From positions 1-64,000 of the forward strand of contig NC_015474.1 of NCBI RefSeq assembly GCF_000211475.1: a stretch of 64,000 nt of DNA, in the 5' to 3' direction. This document shows positions 52,913 through 62,769 of this stretch, piece after piece. This DNA is from Pyrococcus sp. NA2. Its GTDB lineage: Archaea; Methanobacteriota_B; Thermococci; Thermococcales; Thermococcaceae. The position numbers and the translations under genes are program-made. The notes beneath the pieces are model-generated. The model had not been told where the DNA came from. It saw only the letters and a program-made list of their open reading frames with translations, and ran no database searches. Each line of letters starts with the position of its first letter. The stretch's first letter is position 1.

Positions 52913-53716
52913 TCACCTCCTAAGCCTCTCTATTAGATCTTCTTTCGGTGGAAGGTTTGCAAACACTTTCGGATCCTTAACTTTGAGAAGGATTGGAACA
53001 TCATCGAATAATTTTAGAACCTTGCCAAATGGAATTTTCCCCTCACCAGGAAGTAAGTGCAGGTCTCCGACTCCATAAGCCAATGCATCCTCAGGTTCCA
53101 CCTGTGGGAACATCTTTCCAAAGTTGTCATGTACTAAAAGCAATATAGTCTTCTCAACTCCTAATTTAACATCTTCAAGCAATCTGTTTTCGTTTCCTTG
53201 AGCACTGAGAAATGCATGAGCAACATCCAAGGCAAAACCCACATTATCCCTATTAACATTGTCGATTACGTATAGCGTGTCCTTAACGCTAAAAGTGTTT
53301 TCCAGGGCTATCTTTATGTCAAATTTCGCCGCAGTATCTGCCAAATTTCTTATCGCATCTATCTCCAGATCAAGCCTACCGGTCTTCCCACTTTGCATCA
53401 CTATTATCCTTGCCCCTAGCTTTATTGCAACGTCAAGAACTGCCCTTGCCACCCTATAGTGTCTCGTGTAATAAATGCTATCCCTTAAGTTCAGGGAAAC
53501 AGGCATCCTGATTATGTAATCTATTCCAACTCCCTTAAGGACTGTTTCAATTTCCCTAAGTGCAGACTCAATGACGGTTCCATTCCTTATTAATCCAAGA
53601 GCATGGGGGAAGATTTGGACAAAATCATAATTCTTCACCTTTACCTCTGCAAGTATTGAGGGCAAAGTCTTCCCCTCTCTAATTAAATGAGGATATATGC
53701 TTACTCCAACCTTCAT
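52913..53716 (-). CDS. Endonuclease IV / sugar isomerase superfamily TIM-barrel protein
   Basis: A 267-aa AP_endonuc_2-type TIM barrel. Candidate metal ligands occur in the order of the superfamily: Glu in IALENTFSVKD, Asp and His in FALDVAHAFL, His in LLLVHDNFGK, and Asp/His in GDLHLLPGEGKIPF. It is shorter than true endonuclease IV and could be a sugar phosphate isomerase/epimerase or an AP endonuclease. Linkage to UDG favours repair, but this is inference. Confidence 0.8.
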   Translation of the reverse strand: MKVGVSIYPHLIREGKTLPSILAEVKVKNYDFVQIFPHALGLIRNGTVIESALREIETVLKGVGIDYIIRMPVSLNLRDSIYYTRHYRVARAVLDVAIKLGARIIVMQSGKTGRLDLEIDAIRNLADTAAKFDIKIALENTFSVKDTLYVIDNVNRDNVGFALDVAHAFLSAQGNENRLLEDVKLGVEKTILLLVHDNFGKMFPQVEPEDALAYGVGDLHLLPGEGKIPFGKVLKLFDDVPILLKVKDPKVFANLPPKEDLIERLRR

Positions 53717-53748
53717 CCCACATACCTCCTTAAAACCCCCTTAGCCGA

Positions 53749-53764
53749 AAGACTTAAAAGTCTT
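53749..53764. promoter_or_regulatory. Palindromic TATA element before tRNA-Met
   Basis: AAGACTT and AAGTCTT flank a two-base AA centre, making a perfect 16-base dyad whose middle (cttaaaag) is a TATA-like element. It lies about 26-40 bases before the tRNA and 35-50 bases before the TIM-barrel gene start, so it may serve both strands. Confidence 0.45.
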
Positions 53765-53789
53765 CCGTGAATGAGTTATTCCGGGCACT

Positions 53790-53899
53790 GCCGGGGTAGC
53801 TTAGCCTGGTCAAAGCGCCCGGCTCATAGGGCCACTCCCCCGTATGGGGGAGCCTGAGAAACCGGGAGATCCGGGGTTCGAAGCCCCGCCCCGGCACCA
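53790..53899 (+). tRNA. tRNA-Met(CAT), elongator, with intron
   Basis: Acceptor GCCGGGG pairs with CCCCGGC; discriminator A and an encoded CCA follow (53897-53899). Anticodon CAT is at 53825-53827. An intron of about 32 bases (53829-53860) lies after the base 3' to the anticodon. It contains a cccccgtatggggg hairpin and leaves CCGGG to close the anticodon stem. T arm is ggttcgaagcc type. Lack of the initiator-specific start marks it as elongator; Pyrococcus elongator tRNA-Met is known to carry an intron. Confidence 0.95.
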
Positions 53900-53955
53900 T
53901 CTATTCTTGACGCAAGGGATTTTAAGGAGTTCAACGTAAGATGAGGCGAGGAGAG

Positions 53956-54996
53956 ATGCACCTAATGGAATTCCCCAGGGAAGTTATTCTTGGAAAAAAT
54001 CTTATCCCTGAGATTAATAATGTAATTAAGAGGTTGAATCTTGAGGCTCCTGGACTAATAGTTTACGGTCCGATAACTAAGAAAATAGCAGGTTCTGATG
54101 TCGAAAAGACTCTTAAAGAAGATATCGATGTAGTATCAATTACCGTTAGAGAAGCCCACATAAAGGAAGTCGAGAAGGTTATGGATAAAATAATTGATGA
54201 AGGGGTCAAATGGGCAATAGCTGTTGGTGGTGGAAGCATAATCGATGTGACCAAACTTGCAAGCTATAAGACAAACATTCCCTTCATAAGTTTTCCAACG
54301 ACGGCATCTCACGATGGAATAGCAAGTGCAAACGCATCAATTAAGGGGATCGAAGCAAAGACATCAATAAAAGCAAAACCACCAATTGCCGTGGTGGCCG
54401 ATATAAGTATCATAAAAACGGCTCCAAAAAGATACTTAGCCGCGGGAGTCGGAGATGTAATAAGCAACATCACCGCAGTTAGGGACTGGAAGCTTGCACA
54501 TAAACTAAGAGGGGAATACTTCAGCGAGTATGCAGCGGCCCTTAGCCTGATGAGTGCAAAGATGGTCATTAGGGATGCAGAGATAATAAGGATAGGAGAC
54601 GATGAGGGTGTTAGGAAGGTTATAAAAGCACTGATATCCAGCGGTGTTGCCATGAGTATAGCGGGCTCCTCAAGACCTGCAAGTGGAGCCGAACATCTCT
54701 TTAGCCATGCCCTTGACATGCTCCTAGATAAGCCGGCATTACATGGAGAACAGACTGGGATAGGCACCATAATAATGGCCTATCTCCATGGAATAAACTG
54801 GAAAAAGATAAGAGATACACTCAAGCTCGTTGGAGCACCAACGACAGCATATGAGCTTGGAATAGATCCAGAAATTATAATTGAAGCCCTCACGATAGCG
54901 CACACGATAAGGCCCGATAGATACACCATCCTCGGAAAAGAGGGTTTAACAAGAGAAGCCGCTGAAAAAGCCGCTAAAATAACGGGTGTAATTTAA
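53956..54996 (+). CDS. egsA: sn-glycerol-1-phosphate dehydrogenase
   Basis: A 346-aa Zn2+ and NAD(P)H-dependent enzyme that makes the archaeal G1P lipid backbone from dihydroxyacetone phosphate. Nucleotide motif AVGGGSIIDVTKLASYK lies near residue 97. Catalytic and zinc-binding positions are in ASHDGIASANAS, GAEHLFSHALDM and ALHGEQTGIGT. ATG 53956 follows gcgaggag; the longer frame to 53941 is less likely. Cotranscribed with the UPF0179 gene downstream. Confidence 0.93.
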   Translation: MHLMEFPREVILGKNLIPEINNVIKRLNLEAPGLIVYGPITKKIAGSDVEKTLKEDIDVVSITVREAHIKEVEKVMDKIIDEGVKWAIAVGGGSIIDVTKLASYKTNIPFISFPTTASHDGIASANASIKGIEAKTSIKAKPPIAVVADISIIKTAPKRYLAAGVGDVISNITAVRDWKLAHKLRGEYFSEYAAALSLMSAKMVIRDAEIIRIGDDEGVRKVIKALISSGVAMSIAGSSRPASGAEHLFSHALDMLLDKPALHGEQTGIGTIIMAYLHGINWKKIRDTLKLVGAPTTAYELGIDPEIIIEALTIAHTIRPDRYTILGKEGLTREAAEKAAKITGVI

Positions 54997-55008
54997 GGAG
55001 GTGTTGTC

Positions 55009-55437
55009 ATGGTAATTACGCTTGTTGGGGAAAAACTCGCAAAACCCGGATTGGAGTTCGTATATTATGGGCCGGGAGAACCATGTAAGTCCTGTAGATT
55101 GGCCAGGGTCTGCATAGGAAACCTGGAACCAGGAAGAAGGTACAAAATCGTGAGGGTGAGAAACATAGAACATCCATGTCCCCTCCACGAGGGCAAGGTT
55201 AGAGTTGTGGAAGTTGTTGAGCCAGCTATTGAAGTGCTGGTCGAGCCAAGGTATGCCATAGCTGGAAGTAAAATAAAGCTAAGCTTCGTCGAGTGTAACG
55301 ATAAAAACAAAGAAGAGCTTATAAGACCAGAGGGTCTCTTCGAGGGAGATACGGTAAAGATAGTAGAGATAATAGGGGATGTAGAGTGCGAAGGAAGGAA
55401 GTACAAACTTGTAAGGGTCATGAGAGAAAAAGAATGA
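55009..55437 (+). CDS. UPF0179 family protein
   Basis: A 142-aa archaeal protein of the UPF0179 family with cysteines in [14 protein letters not shown] and [10 protein letters not shown], and single cysteines in FVECNDKN and VECEGRK. The pattern suggests metal or Fe-S binding. Function unknown. Starts 12 bases after egsA with gaggtg; ends two bases before convergent argS. Confidence 0.82.
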   Translation: MVITLVGEKLAKPGLEFVYYGPGEPCKSCRLARVCIGNLEPGRRYKIVRVRNIEHPCPLHEGKVRVVEVVEPAIEVLVEPRYAIAGSKIKLSFVECNDKNKEELIRPEGLFEGDTVKIVEIIGDVECEGRKYKLVRVMREKE

Positions 55438-57327
<1,890 letters not shown>

Positions 57328-57340
57328 TTAAAAACCTCCT

Positions 57341-58411
57341 TCACTTTATTCTAAACCTTAAAATTGCAGCTATTCCACCCAAAGCTTTAAGCTTGTCCCC
57401 TCCCTCATGCTCCGAACTTACAACCACGACCTTTGCCCTTAAATTCCTTGCGGTTTCCATCAAATCTTCAATCTTTTCTCTGTTCTCTCCCTTTAGGAGC
57501 TCGTCCAAAACTAGCAACGTTTCAACGGCCCCATAGTTCACGGCCTCTTCAACTTCCTTCAATCCATAAGCTACAGGCTCATTCTTCGGTATTCTTTCTA
57601 TCACTTTCTCCACTAGTCTAATCTCATTTGTGACTCTATTCTCCATGTAAACCTTTTCCACGGTTCCCCTCTTGATAACCTCATAAACTCCAACCCTTCC
57701 ACCCATGCTAGTATCGTCTAGAACAACCCTTGAAGCTAGCTCAGGATAATTCTCCTTTAAAAAGCGGTAAAAATCTTCTTTGTAGAATCCTGGGCCCGCA
57801 ACTATCGCCTTTTCAATATTTTCCCTCTCCATTAAATCTCTCATGGTCTTGGCAACATCATGGAAGAACTTCTTCTCCTCATCTTCTCTTTTCACATTGT
57901 ATCTCTTTCCTCCGAGATTATACCTTATGCTCGCAACGAAATCAAGTCCATATTCCCTAACTATTGCAACCTCTGCTTCCCCATCTTCAATTGCAACTAT
58001 CATAACTTTTGCCCTCCTAGAGGCCTCAACGGCCTCCTTTATCCTTTCTATATGATGGGTTCTCCACCTCTCCTTTTGTATTGTAACAGTCATTCCCGGC
58101 TCAATAGCTATGGTGTGATATTTTCCAAGGGGTACATCATCCCTACTCGTGTAGACTATAGGACCAGTAACTCTAAGCTGATTTGCAAACCTATGGAAGT
58201 TTATCTTCTCTGCTTTCACTCCCAGGAATACTGGGATAACTTCAACTTTCTCAGGCCTGAGAGAATCACTCCTTTGGGCTTGCTTCCTCAGTGTCTTTGC
58301 ATAAACGATATCTCCAGGAGTTACAACATGATAGAGGTGCCAGAGATCATCAAGTGTCTCCACTTTTAGCTTAACTATTCCCTCTTTTGGTTTTTCCTCA
58401 ACGATCTCCAT
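57341..58411 (-). CDS. pelA: Pelota / Dom34 ribosome rescue factor
   Basis: A 356-aa protein related to release factor aRF1 but lacking NIKS/GGQ. N-terminal Sm-fold domain (TLDDLWHLYHVVTPGDIVYA), central domain (DGEAEVAIVREYGLDF) and C-terminal eL30-like domain (GAVETLLVLDELLKGENRE) are visible. It frees stalled ribosomes with ABCE1 or EF-1alpha-type GTPase. The EF-1alpha gene is also in this window. ATG 58411 follows ggtgag. Confidence 0.94.
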   Translation of the reverse strand: MEIVEEKPKEGIVKLKVETLDDLWHLYHVVTPGDIVYAKTLRKQAQRSDSLRPEKVEVIPVFLGVKAEKINFHRFANQLRVTGPIVYTSRDDVPLGKYHTIAIEPGMTVTIQKERWRTHHIERIKEAVEASRRAKVMIVAIEDGEAEVAIVREYGLDFVASIRYNLGGKRYNVKREDEEKKFFHDVAKTMRDLMERENIEKAIVAGPGFYKEDFYRFLKENYPELASRVVLDDTSMGGRVGVYEVIKRGTVEKVYMENRVTNEIRLVEKVIERIPKNEPVAYGLKEVEEAVNYGAVETLLVLDELLKGENREKIEDLMETARNLRAKVVVVSSEHEGGDKLKALGGIAAILRFRIK

Positions 58412-58420
58412 GATCTCACC

Positions 58421-58777
58421 TCATTTCCATCCGTACTGGCTCAAAAACTTCATTTTAAGTCTTCTTATTGTTCCTGAGACTCCCAATGTTCTGAACATTA
58501 ATCTCTTCCCCTTATAGCTTGAAACTAGGAGGAGTGCAAACCTCACATGCTCAACAAACTTCCTGTCACATCTCAATATTCCAGTCTTGGTTTTTGGATC
58601 AAATTTTATTAACCAGGGCTTTGCTAGGGCCGTTCCGACTTCCCCTAACACCTCCAATGAGGCATTCCAGATTATCTCCTTTACTTCATCTTTAGTCATG
58701 TCCCCCTCACATATCACCTCAAATGCAATGTACCTATGCTTATCTCTAAGCGTTGGTGGTAGGGTTTTTAGCTTCAT
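58421..58777 (-). CDS. rnp2: RNase P protein component 2 (Pop5)
   Basis: A 118-aa subunit of archaeal RNase P that aids tRNA 5' maturation. The sequence [20 protein letters not shown] opens the RRM-like fold; [22 protein letters not shown] and [18 protein letters not shown] are conserved. The start is uncertain among ATG 58777, GTG 58780 and an upstream codon; 58777 is adopted. Runs just upstream of pelA with 10 bases between. Confidence 0.88.
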   Translation of the reverse strand: MKLKTLPPTLRDKHRYIAFEVICEGDMTKDEVKEIIWNASLEVLGEVGTALAKPWLIKFDPKTKTGILRCDRKFVEHVRFALLLVSSYKGKRLMFRTLGVSGTIRRLKMKFLSQYGWK

Positions 58778-58849
58778 CACAATCAAACTCCTGGAAGAGA
58801 ATTAAAAGGTTACAGGAGCTTCATGATTAAAACTCAAGATAGTAACACA

Positions 58850-58867
58850 AAAGGTTTATATACCTTT
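58850..58867. promoter_or_regulatory. Palindromic TATA box of tfb
   Basis: AAAGGT, TTATAT and ACCTTT form a perfect-armed 18-base dyad centred on the TATA box of tfb. Transcription would begin near 58885, leaving about 35 bases of leader. Confidence 0.55.
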
Positions 58868-58920
58868 CGGTATTCGTAGTTATATTGAGGGGGTTTCAGA
58901 CCGCCGGCGGGGGTGTTTCT

Positions 58921-59823
58921 GTGACCAAACAAAGAGTTTGTCCTGTTTGTGGATCAACAGAATTTATTTACGATCCCGAAAGGGGAGAAATAGTTTGCGC
59001 ACGCTGTGGATACGTGATAGAAGAGAACATAGTTGATATGGGTCCAGAATGGCGTGCTTTCGATGCTTCTCAAAGAGAAAAAAGGTCTAGAACGGGTGCT
59101 CCAGAGAGCATATTGCTACATGACAAGGGACTATCAACGGACATAGGAATAGATAGAACCCTAACGGGGCTGATGAGAGAGAAAATGTACAGACTTAGAA
59201 AGTGGCAGTCAAGGCTTAGGGTTAGTGATGCTGCCGAGCGTAATCTAGCATTTGCCCTTAGTGAGTTAGATAGGATAACGGCCCAGCTAAAATTGCCAAA
59301 ACATGTTGAGGAGGAGGCTGCGAGGCTTTATAGGGAGGCTGTTAGGAGGGGTTTGATTAGGGGTAGGAGTATTGAGAGTGTCATTGCTGCCTGCGTCTAC
59401 GCTGCTTGTAGGTTGTTAAAGGTTCCCAGGACTTTGGATGAGATTAGTGATATTGCTAGAGTTGAGAAGAAGGAGATTGGAAGGAGTTACCGCTTCATTG
59501 CGAGGAACTTGAACTTGACTCCAAAGAAGCTCTTCGTAAAACCAACTGACTACGTGAATAAATTTGCCGATGAGTTGGGCTTGAGTGAGAGGGTTAGGAG
59601 GAGGGCCATTGAAATCCTAGAAGAGGCTTACAAGAGGGGCTTGACGAGTGGTAAGAGTCCAGCTGGTCTAGTTGCAGCAGCATTATACATTGCTTCCCTC
59701 TTAGAGGGTGAGAAGAGGACTCAAAGAGAAGTAGCAGAGGTAGCAAGAGTAACAGAAGTAACAGTAAGAAACAGATACAAAGAACTAGTAGAAAAACTAG
59801 GGATCAAGGTTCCCATTACATAA
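58921..59823 (+). CDS. tfb: Transcription initiation factor B
   Basis: A 300-aa TFIIB homologue. An N-terminal zinc ribbon has VCPVCGS and CARCGYV; the B-finger/linker is WRAFDASQREKRSRTGAPES. Two cyclin folds follow (residues ~105-195 and ~205-295), the second with DNA-contact VTEVTVRNRYKELV. GTG 58921 is selected because homologues begin at this point and gggggtg precedes it; the frame can be read back to TTG 58885. Alternating codon styles are noted separately. Confidence 0.96.
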   Translation: MTKQRVCPVCGSTEFIYDPERGEIVCARCGYVIEENIVDMGPEWRAFDASQREKRSRTGAPESILLHDKGLSTDIGIDRTLTGLMREKMYRLRKWQSRLRVSDAAERNLAFALSELDRITAQLKLPKHVEEEAARLYREAVRRGLIRGRSIESVIAACVYAACRLLKVPRTLDEISDIARVEKKEIGRSYRFIARNLNLTPKKLFVKPTDYVNKFADELGLSERVRRRAIEILEEAYKRGLTSGKSPAGLVAAALYIASLLEGEKRTQREVAEVARVTEVTVRNRYKELVEKLGIKVPIT

Positions 59824-59838
59824 ATTTTTTATTATTTT
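59822..59838 (+). terminator. T-rich terminator after tfb
   Basis: aaattttttattattttt follows the tfb stop codon directly and lies before the tRNA, matching an archaeal T-tract terminator. Confidence 0.5.
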
Positions 59839-59925
59839 TGGCGCCGGGGCGGGGATTTGAACCCCGGTGGGCAAACGCCCACGGGCTCTCCAGGCCCGCG
59901 CCTTCCCTGGCTAGGCTACCCCGGC
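59839..59925 (-). tRNA. tRNA-Ser(GGA)
   Basis: Acceptor GCCGGGG pairs with CCCCGGC; discriminator G and encoded CCA are present. The anticodon loop CTGGAGA between CGGGC and GCCCG gives anticodon GGA. A long variable arm (GGGCGTTTGCCC) identifies a class II tRNA. It lies 3' of rpsJ on the same strand, likely in one transcript with tuf. Confidence 0.95.
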
Positions 59926-59964
59926 ACCCTTAATATTATTAAGAAGGTGAGCATATAAGACTTT

Positions 59965-60273
59965 TCATGAGATCAGTTCAATTTCGATTGTAACATCCTC
60001 AGGAACGCGAATTCTCATGATCTGCCTCATAGCTCTCTCATCAGCCTCAATATCGATTAACCTCTTGTGAATCCTAAGCTCCCATCTATCAAAAGTTGCG
60101 GAACCTTCGCCATCAGGGCTCTTCCTGGTGACTATCCTTATCCTTTTGGTTGGAAGTGGAATAGGCCCACTCATCCTAACACCAGTTCTCTCGGCGATCT
60201 GCTTTATCTGATTTGCAACCTCCTCCAGGGATCTAACATTCGTGCTTGCAAGCTTTATTCTTGCTTTTTGCAT
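59965..60273 (-). CDS. rpsJ: 30S ribosomal protein S10 (uS10)
   Basis: A 102-aa protein ([40 protein letters not shown] and [14 protein letters not shown]). Start ATG 60273 follows ggggtgat and gives the canonical length; the longer frame is unlikely. Next to tuf as in many archaea. Confidence 0.95.
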
Positions 60274-60311
60274 GTAAATCACCCCAAGAAGGAATTAAAG
60301 AAGGGAGAGAA

Positions 60312-61598
60312 TCACTCACCCTTCTGGATTGAGATGACCATTCCAGCTGCGATAGTCATACCCATGTCTCTGATTGCGAATCTACCGAGCTGTGGAATCT
60401 CCTTGACTGGTTCGAGTACGACTGGCTTCATTGGCCTTAGCACGACGATAGCTGAATCACCTGTCTTGATGAACTGTGGGTTCTCCTCGGTGATGTTACC
60501 TGTTCTTGGGTCGACCTTAGCAAGGATCTGCTCGAACCTTACTGGAACCTGTGCGGTGTGAGCGTGAAGGACTGGGCTGTAACCAACTGTGATTGCTGTT
60601 GGGTGGTTGAGGACAATGATCTGGGCCTTGAAGGTGTCCTTGGTCCTTACGACTGTTGGTGGCTTGTCTGGATGTCCAGCAACGTCACCTCTCTTGATGT
60701 CGTTCTTGCTGACACCTCTGACGTTGAATCCGATGTTGTCACCTGGAAGAGCCTCTTGTAGTGGCTCGTGGTGCATCTCAATGCTCTTGACTTCACCCTG
60801 GATGGGCTTGTGGAAGATCGTTGATGCTGGCTCGAAGATTACGACGTCACCGACCTTGAGCTTACCTGTCTCAACCCTACCAACTGGAACGGTACCGACA
60901 CCCTTAATTGAATAGACATCCTGAACTGGGATTCTGAGTGGCTTGTCAACTGGCTTCTCAGGCTCTGGGATCTGGTCAAGGGCCTCAATTAGGATTGGCC
61001 CATTGTACCATGGCATCTTGTCGCTTCTCTTGACGATGTTGTCACCGTTCCAAGCGCTCGTTGGGATGACTGGGAAGTCCTTGTAACCGAGGGTTCTGAG
61101 CAACTTCTCAACTTGAGCCTTGACCTTCTCATAGACCTTCTGGTCGTAGTTGACCATATCCATCTTGTTTATCGTGACGATGATGTGCTTGATACCTAGC
61201 GTCCTTGCAAGGAAGGCGTGCTCCTTGGTCTGTGGCATGACACCGTCGGTGGCAGCTACAACCAGAACTGCAGCATCAGCCTGGCTTGCACCGGTGATCA
61301 TGTTCTTAACGAAGTCCCTGTGACCTGGAGCATCGATGATCGTGATGTACCTGTGTGGTGTCTCAAACTTGGTGTGGGCAACGTCAATTGTGATACCTCT
61401 TTCTCTCTCCTCCTTGAGCTTGTCCATGACCCAAGCGAACTTGAATGACTTACCCTTTTCACCCATCTCCTCGAACTTCTTGATGATCGTCTCTGGTATG
61501 TTTCCGGTGTCGTAGAGGAGCCTTCCAATGGTAGTGCTCTTTCCGTGGTCTACGTGTCCGATAAACACGATGTTAACGTGGGGCTTCTCCTTTGGCAT
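60312..61598 (-). CDS. tuf: Translation elongation factor 1-alpha
   Basis: A 428-aa GTPase that brings aminoacyl-tRNA to the ribosome. G motifs: GHVDHGKST (14-21), [12 protein letters not shown] and [17 protein letters not shown] is the switch I threonine region. Domains 2 and 3 contain [20 protein letters not shown] and [21 protein letters not shown] 61598 follows ggaggtgat. Codon use is very biased, as expected for a highly expressed gene. Confidence 0.97.
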   Translation of the reverse strand: MPKEKPHVNIVFIGHVDHGKSTTIGRLLYDTGNIPETIIKKFEEMGEKGKSFKFAWVMDKLKEERERGITIDVAHTKFETPHRYITIIDAPGHRDFVKNMITGASQADAAVLVVAATDGVMPQTKEHAFLARTLGIKHIIVTINKMDMVNYDQKVYEKVKAQVEKLLRTLGYKDFPVIPTSAWNGDNIVKRSDKMPWYNGPILIEALDQIPEPEKPVDKPLRIPVQDVYSIKGVGTVPVGRVETGKLKVGDVVIFEPASTIFHKPIQGEVKSIEMHHEPLQEALPGDNIGFNVRGVSKNDIKRGDVAGHPDKPPTVVRTKDTFKAQIIVLNHPTAITVGYSPVLHAHTAQVPVRFEQILAKVDPRTGNITEENPQFIKTGDSAIVVLRPMKPVVLEPVKEIPQLGRFAIRDMGMTIAAGMVISIQKGE

Positions 61599-61639
61599 CC
61601 TGAATCACCTCCAAATTTTTGCCTAACCCTACTTTTGAG

Positions 61640-61656
61640 AGGAGTTTTTAAAATTT
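61640..61656 (-). promoter_or_regulatory. TATA region of tuf
   Basis: On minus, aaaattttaaaaactcc lies about 45 bases before the tuf start codon, allowing a leader of about 20 bases or more. Confidence 0.45.
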
Positions 61657-61657
61657 T

Positions 61658-61712
61658 CGGATCTCGGCTTCCTCCGGCGGGAAACCCGCCAAACTGGAGG
61701 AAGCCTCATCCG
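61658..61712 (-). ncRNA. Stable GC-rich hairpin RNA candidate with tandem-GA junction
   Basis: A 10-bp stem (61666-61675 with 61696-61705) carries an inner 6-bp stem (61676-61681 with 61685-61690) and a one-sided 5-base bulge. Outer CGGAT/ATCCG pairs close it. On minus the junction is ...GAT-GA-GG and CC-GA-GATC, kink-turn-like. A TATA-like element (61733-61748) lies upstream on minus. It could be an RNA of its own or a cis element; strand is inferred. Confidence 0.5.
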
Positions 61713-61760
61713 TCCGGTTTGAAATTAAGGAAGAAGTTTAAAAATTTAACTAATTCGTAA

Positions 61761-61820
61761 GGCTCAGCGGTGACCACTTTCATCACTCCTCAGTCAAGAC
61801 CGATCTCCTCATCGCCTTAT
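61761..61820 (-). ncRNA. Box C/D sRNA upstream of tuf
   Basis: On minus: C GCGATGA (61810-61816, one mismatch), guide ggagatcggtcttga, D' CTGA (61791-61794), C' GTGATGA (61781-61787), guide aagtggtcaccg, D CTGA (61765-61768). Three boxes are perfect. Its D' guide spans about 15 bases. Targets were not identified. Confidence 0.78.
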
Positions 61821-61881
61821 CGACAAAATTTGAAGAGACAACATTTTAAGAATATTCCCAAATCCCAAAATGGTGTTCTGA

Positions 61882-62634
61882 ATGAGGTTCATACCCCTTA
61901 TAGTAGCCAGACCGGAGGTTCAGATGGCCATAGATGAGGCCATACTAATAGCAAGAAGCGAAGGAAAAGTACCAGACACAGTAAGACTATATGTTTTCAA
62001 GCCAAGTTCAGTGACAATAGGAAGATTCCAGAGCATTAGACATGATGTAAACTTGGAGAAGACAAAAGAATTGGGCATTCCAGTAGTGAGAAGGATAACT
62101 GGAGGAGGAAGCGTATTCCATGACGAATTTGGTGAGATAACGTATTCAGTCGTAATAGGAGAGGACTACCACCCAGCTTTAAAGAACATTCAAGAAAGCT
62201 ATAGATTCCTTGCAGCACCACTGGTAGATGCACTAAAGGAGGATCTCGGCTTAAAAGCTGAGTTTTCGGGACTAAATGATATTCTTGTTAATGGAAAGAA
62301 GATAAGTGGTTCCGCTCAAACCAGGAGGAAAGGGGTTATCCTCCAGCATGGAACTCTGATGTACGCTACAAGGCTTGAGATTTTGGCCAGTGTTCTTAAA
62401 GTTTCAAAGGAGAAGCTTAAAGATAAAGGTGTCAAGAGCTTGCTCGAAAGGGTAACAACCTTGGAAAGGGAGGGAATAAAGATAAGTAGGAATGAAATGT
62501 ATGAGATCCTAAAGAATTCATTCTTCAGAGCATTCCCACTAGAAGAGGGAGAACTAACAGAATACGAGCTTAAGTTAGCGGAAAAGCTTGTTGAGGAAAG
62601 ATACGGAAACGAAAAGTGGAACTTTTCTAGATGA
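61882..62634 (+). CDS. lplA: Lipoate-protein ligase A, catalytic (N-terminal) subunit
   Basis: A 250-aa member of the LplA/BirA fold. RRITGGGSVFHDEFGEITYS near residue 72, NDILVNGKKISGSAQTRRKG near 130 and QHGTLMY are the active-site segments that bind lipoyl-AMP. It lacks the C-terminal accessory domain, which in archaea is often a separate gene (LplB); I see none in the window. Start ATG 61882 lacks a strong ribosome-binding site. Confidence 0.88.
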   Translation: MRFIPLIVARPEVQMAIDEAILIARSEGKVPDTVRLYVFKPSSVTIGRFQSIRHDVNLEKTKELGIPVVRRITGGGSVFHDEFGEITYSVVIGEDYHPALKNIQESYRFLAAPLVDALKEDLGLKAEFSGLNDILVNGKKISGSAQTRRKGVILQHGTLMYATRLEILASVLKVSKEKLKDKGVKSLLERVTTLEREGIKISRNEMYEILKNSFFRAFPLEEGELTEYELKLAEKLVEERYGNEKWNFSR

Positions 62635-62664
62635 TTCTCAATTTTTTCCTTTGATAGGGCTCAC

Positions 62665-62712
62665 CAGCCCACGACCTATGAACTGGTGATAGATTTTACT
62701 CTTTTTATGGAG
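62665..62712. other. Hairpin and T-tracts between lplA and 62770 gene
   Basis: TCACCAG and CTGGTGA form a 7-base stem with a 15-base loop (62670-62692), followed by gattttactctttttatgg. It may be a terminator of lplA. No C/D boxes are present. Confidence 0.35.
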
Positions 62713-62715
62713 AGT

Positions 62716-62728
62716 CAAAGTTTTATAT
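62716..62728 (+). promoter_or_regulatory. TATA-like element for the 62770 gene
   Basis: aagttttatatgt lies about 45 bases before ATG 62770. A ribosome-binding site gggtgat follows downstream, implying a short leader. Confidence 0.5.
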
Positions 62729-62769
62729 GTTAGTTTTTGATAATTATTCAATTGATGGGTGATAAAGTC

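Noticed and set aside
58885-58920. TTG start for tfb 12 codons upstream
   Set aside because: TFB homologues begin at the zinc ribbon and GTG 58921 has gggggtg before it; the upstream part reads RGFQTAGGGV and has no counterpart.
62640-62712. C/D sRNA candidate between lplA and the 62770 gene
   Set aside because: No CTGA boxes in the right order on either strand; the hairpin and T-runs fit a terminator better.
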